Assembly (NCBI GenBank): GCA_023391275.1
Contig: JAEWBE010000049.1
Span: 1-14,836 of the forward strand
Direction: 5' to 3'
Origin: Bacillota bacterium
Lineage (GTDB): Bacteria; Bacillota; Clostridia; Oscillospirales; Acutalibacteraceae
Length of the DNA: 14,836 bases
Below the pieces are notes generated by a model. The model saw nothing but the letters and a program-made list of their open reading frames with translations. It did no database searches and was not told the origin of the DNA. Shown piece by piece: positions 14,549-14,836 of this stretch. The first letter of the stretch is position 1. Each line of letters begins with the position of its first letter. Position numbers and translations under genes: made by a program.

Positions 14549-14591
14549 GCGCAACGGGACTTTGACGTTCAAATCGGCTGTCAAGTTGCGC
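14549..14591. repeat. Long imperfect inverted repeat in the right-hand intergenic region
   Basis: GCGCAAC (14549-14555) followed after a 6-base insertion by TTGAC (14562-14566) is complementary to GTCAAGTTGCGC (14580-14591), giving a 12-bp stem with one 6-base bulge. Inside lies TTTGACGTTCAAA (14561-14573), itself a 5+5 inverted repeat around CGT. It sits just upstream of the candidate 76-aa gene and could be an operator or RNA structure; no family is recognised. Confidence 0.35.
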
Positions 14592-14637
14592 GGCCGGCAC
14601 AATTCTGTGAACCGCCGCTACTGTGCCTGGCGCTTGT

Positions 14638-14682
14638 GACTGTATACAGTCCGGGCAGAGCATTTCTGCTCTGCCCGGACTG
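14638..14682. repeat. 14-bp palindrome fused to a 16-bp perfect hairpin
   Basis: A perfect 14-bp palindrome, GACTGTATACAGTC, occupies 14638-14651. Its right part overlaps the left arm of a perfect 16-bp inverted repeat (14647-14662 with 14667-14682, 4-base loop TTTC). The hairpin lies downstream of the edge gene on the minus strand and could be its terminator, but neither side has a U-tract. The palindrome has the symmetry of a dimeric repressor site. The remaining bases 14592-14738 show no gene. Confidence 0.5.
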
Positions 14683-14738
14683 ACAGCCAAATTGAACTTT
14701 AAATGAGCTGCCGTGGACTGTTAATCCGTTCGCAGCCT

Positions 14739-14836
14739 TTAATATTGCCGGGGCGGAAGCGGCTTAATGGGCGGTTTGTGTGATCCGGCCGGCTTTGGGG
14801 GCCCGGGTTGTCTGCGCGATCCGGACGGTCTTGGAT
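14739..14836 (-). CDS. 3' end of a gene with proline-rich 12-residue repeats, cut by window edge
   Basis: On the minus strand one frame is open from the window edge to a TAA at 14741-14739 and reads PRPSGSRRQPGP, then PKPAGSHKPPIK, then PLPPRQY. The first two 12-residue units align as P-(R/K)-P-(S/A)-G-S-basic-basic, and the DNA repeats GATCCGG at exactly 36-base spacing (14782 and 14818). A codon-sized period kept in the protein argues that this frame is the coding one, although two other minus frames are open over most of the same bases. A proline-rich basic C-terminal tail suggests a surface, coat or low-complexity protein. The rest of the gene is outside, so no function is proposed. Confidence 0.45.
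   Translation of the reverse strand, partial: PRPSGSRRQPGPPKPAGSHKPPIKPLPPRQY

Noticed and set aside
14259..14639. Plus-strand open frame (126 aa) at the right edge
   Set aside because: It starts with TTG without a ribosome binding site, reads through the palindrome cluster and is Arg/Cys/Phe-rich in a non-protein-like way. The minus-strand 76-aa frame has better start and stop architecture.
14699..14836. Alternative minus frame at the edge reading Arg/Pro/Asp-rich sequence to a stop at 14699
   Set aside because: It is open by base composition, but the 36-base repeat gives conserved 12-residue units only in the neighbouring frame ending at 14739.
1..14836. CRISPR arrays, tRNA/rRNA genes, insertion sequences, phage or toxin-antitoxin modules
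   Set aside because: I looked for repeat-spacer periodicity, cloverleaf-like patterns, transposase motifs and paired small genes and saw none that could be supported.

Overview
The window reads as a chromosomal segment from an anaerobic, Gram-positive Firmicute of the Clostridia, most likely an Oscillospirales/Ruminococcaceae-type organism. This is an inference from three things: strong AGGAGG-type ribosome binding sites, a split-subunit (GcvPA/GcvPB) glycine cleavage operon with its own lipoate ligase, and several ferredoxin-type proteins. Base composition is intermediate and no marker gene (rRNA, tRNA) is present, so the genus cannot be fixed.

Region 1 (1-6620, + strand) is one operon: gcvT (5' end cut by the window) - gcvH - gcvPA - gcvPB - lplA - lpdA. 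It encodes every protein of the glycine cleavage/glycine synthase cycle. GcvPA/GcvPB decarboxylate glycine onto the lipoyl arm of GcvH, GcvT moves the methylene group to tetrahydrofolate, and Lpd reoxidises the arm. LplA attaches the lipoate. The operon ends at a 17-bp convergent terminator hairpin. The most notable non-coding signal in the window is the lpdA leader, where a perfect 12-bp hairpin buries the ribosome binding site and a second, mutually exclusive hairpin would free it.

Region 2 (6676-9740, - strand) holds an aldo/keto reductase with a C-terminal ferredoxin-like domain, followed upstream by a compact operon of two half-size chromate-transporter (CHR) proteins and a 176-aa uncharacterised protein. 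Region 3 (9737-11150) is a divergent pair: an SDR oxidoreductase of the stress-protein type on - and a DUF503 (YlxP-like) protein on +. A roughly 350-base stretch without an intact gene follows, perhaps holding a decayed minus-strand gene. Region 4 (11517-13396, +) carries a DUF523 protein, a small [4Fe-4S] ferredoxin and a PhzF-family isomerase. Each has its own ribosome binding site, and hairpins lie after the first two.

Region 5 (13435-14836, -) carries a membrane-anchored NlpC/P60-type cysteine peptidase and a candidate 76-aa acidic protein. At the edge is the 3' end of a gene encoding a proline-rich 12-residue repeat. The intergenic DNA here is rich in hairpins and palindromes. I see no CRISPR array, insertion sequence, tRNA or phage module. 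Most of the window is housekeeping or accessory metabolism. I did not find a clear new multi-gene system; the best leads are the lpdA leader, the unknown protein with the CHR pair, and the small unannotated genes at the right edge.
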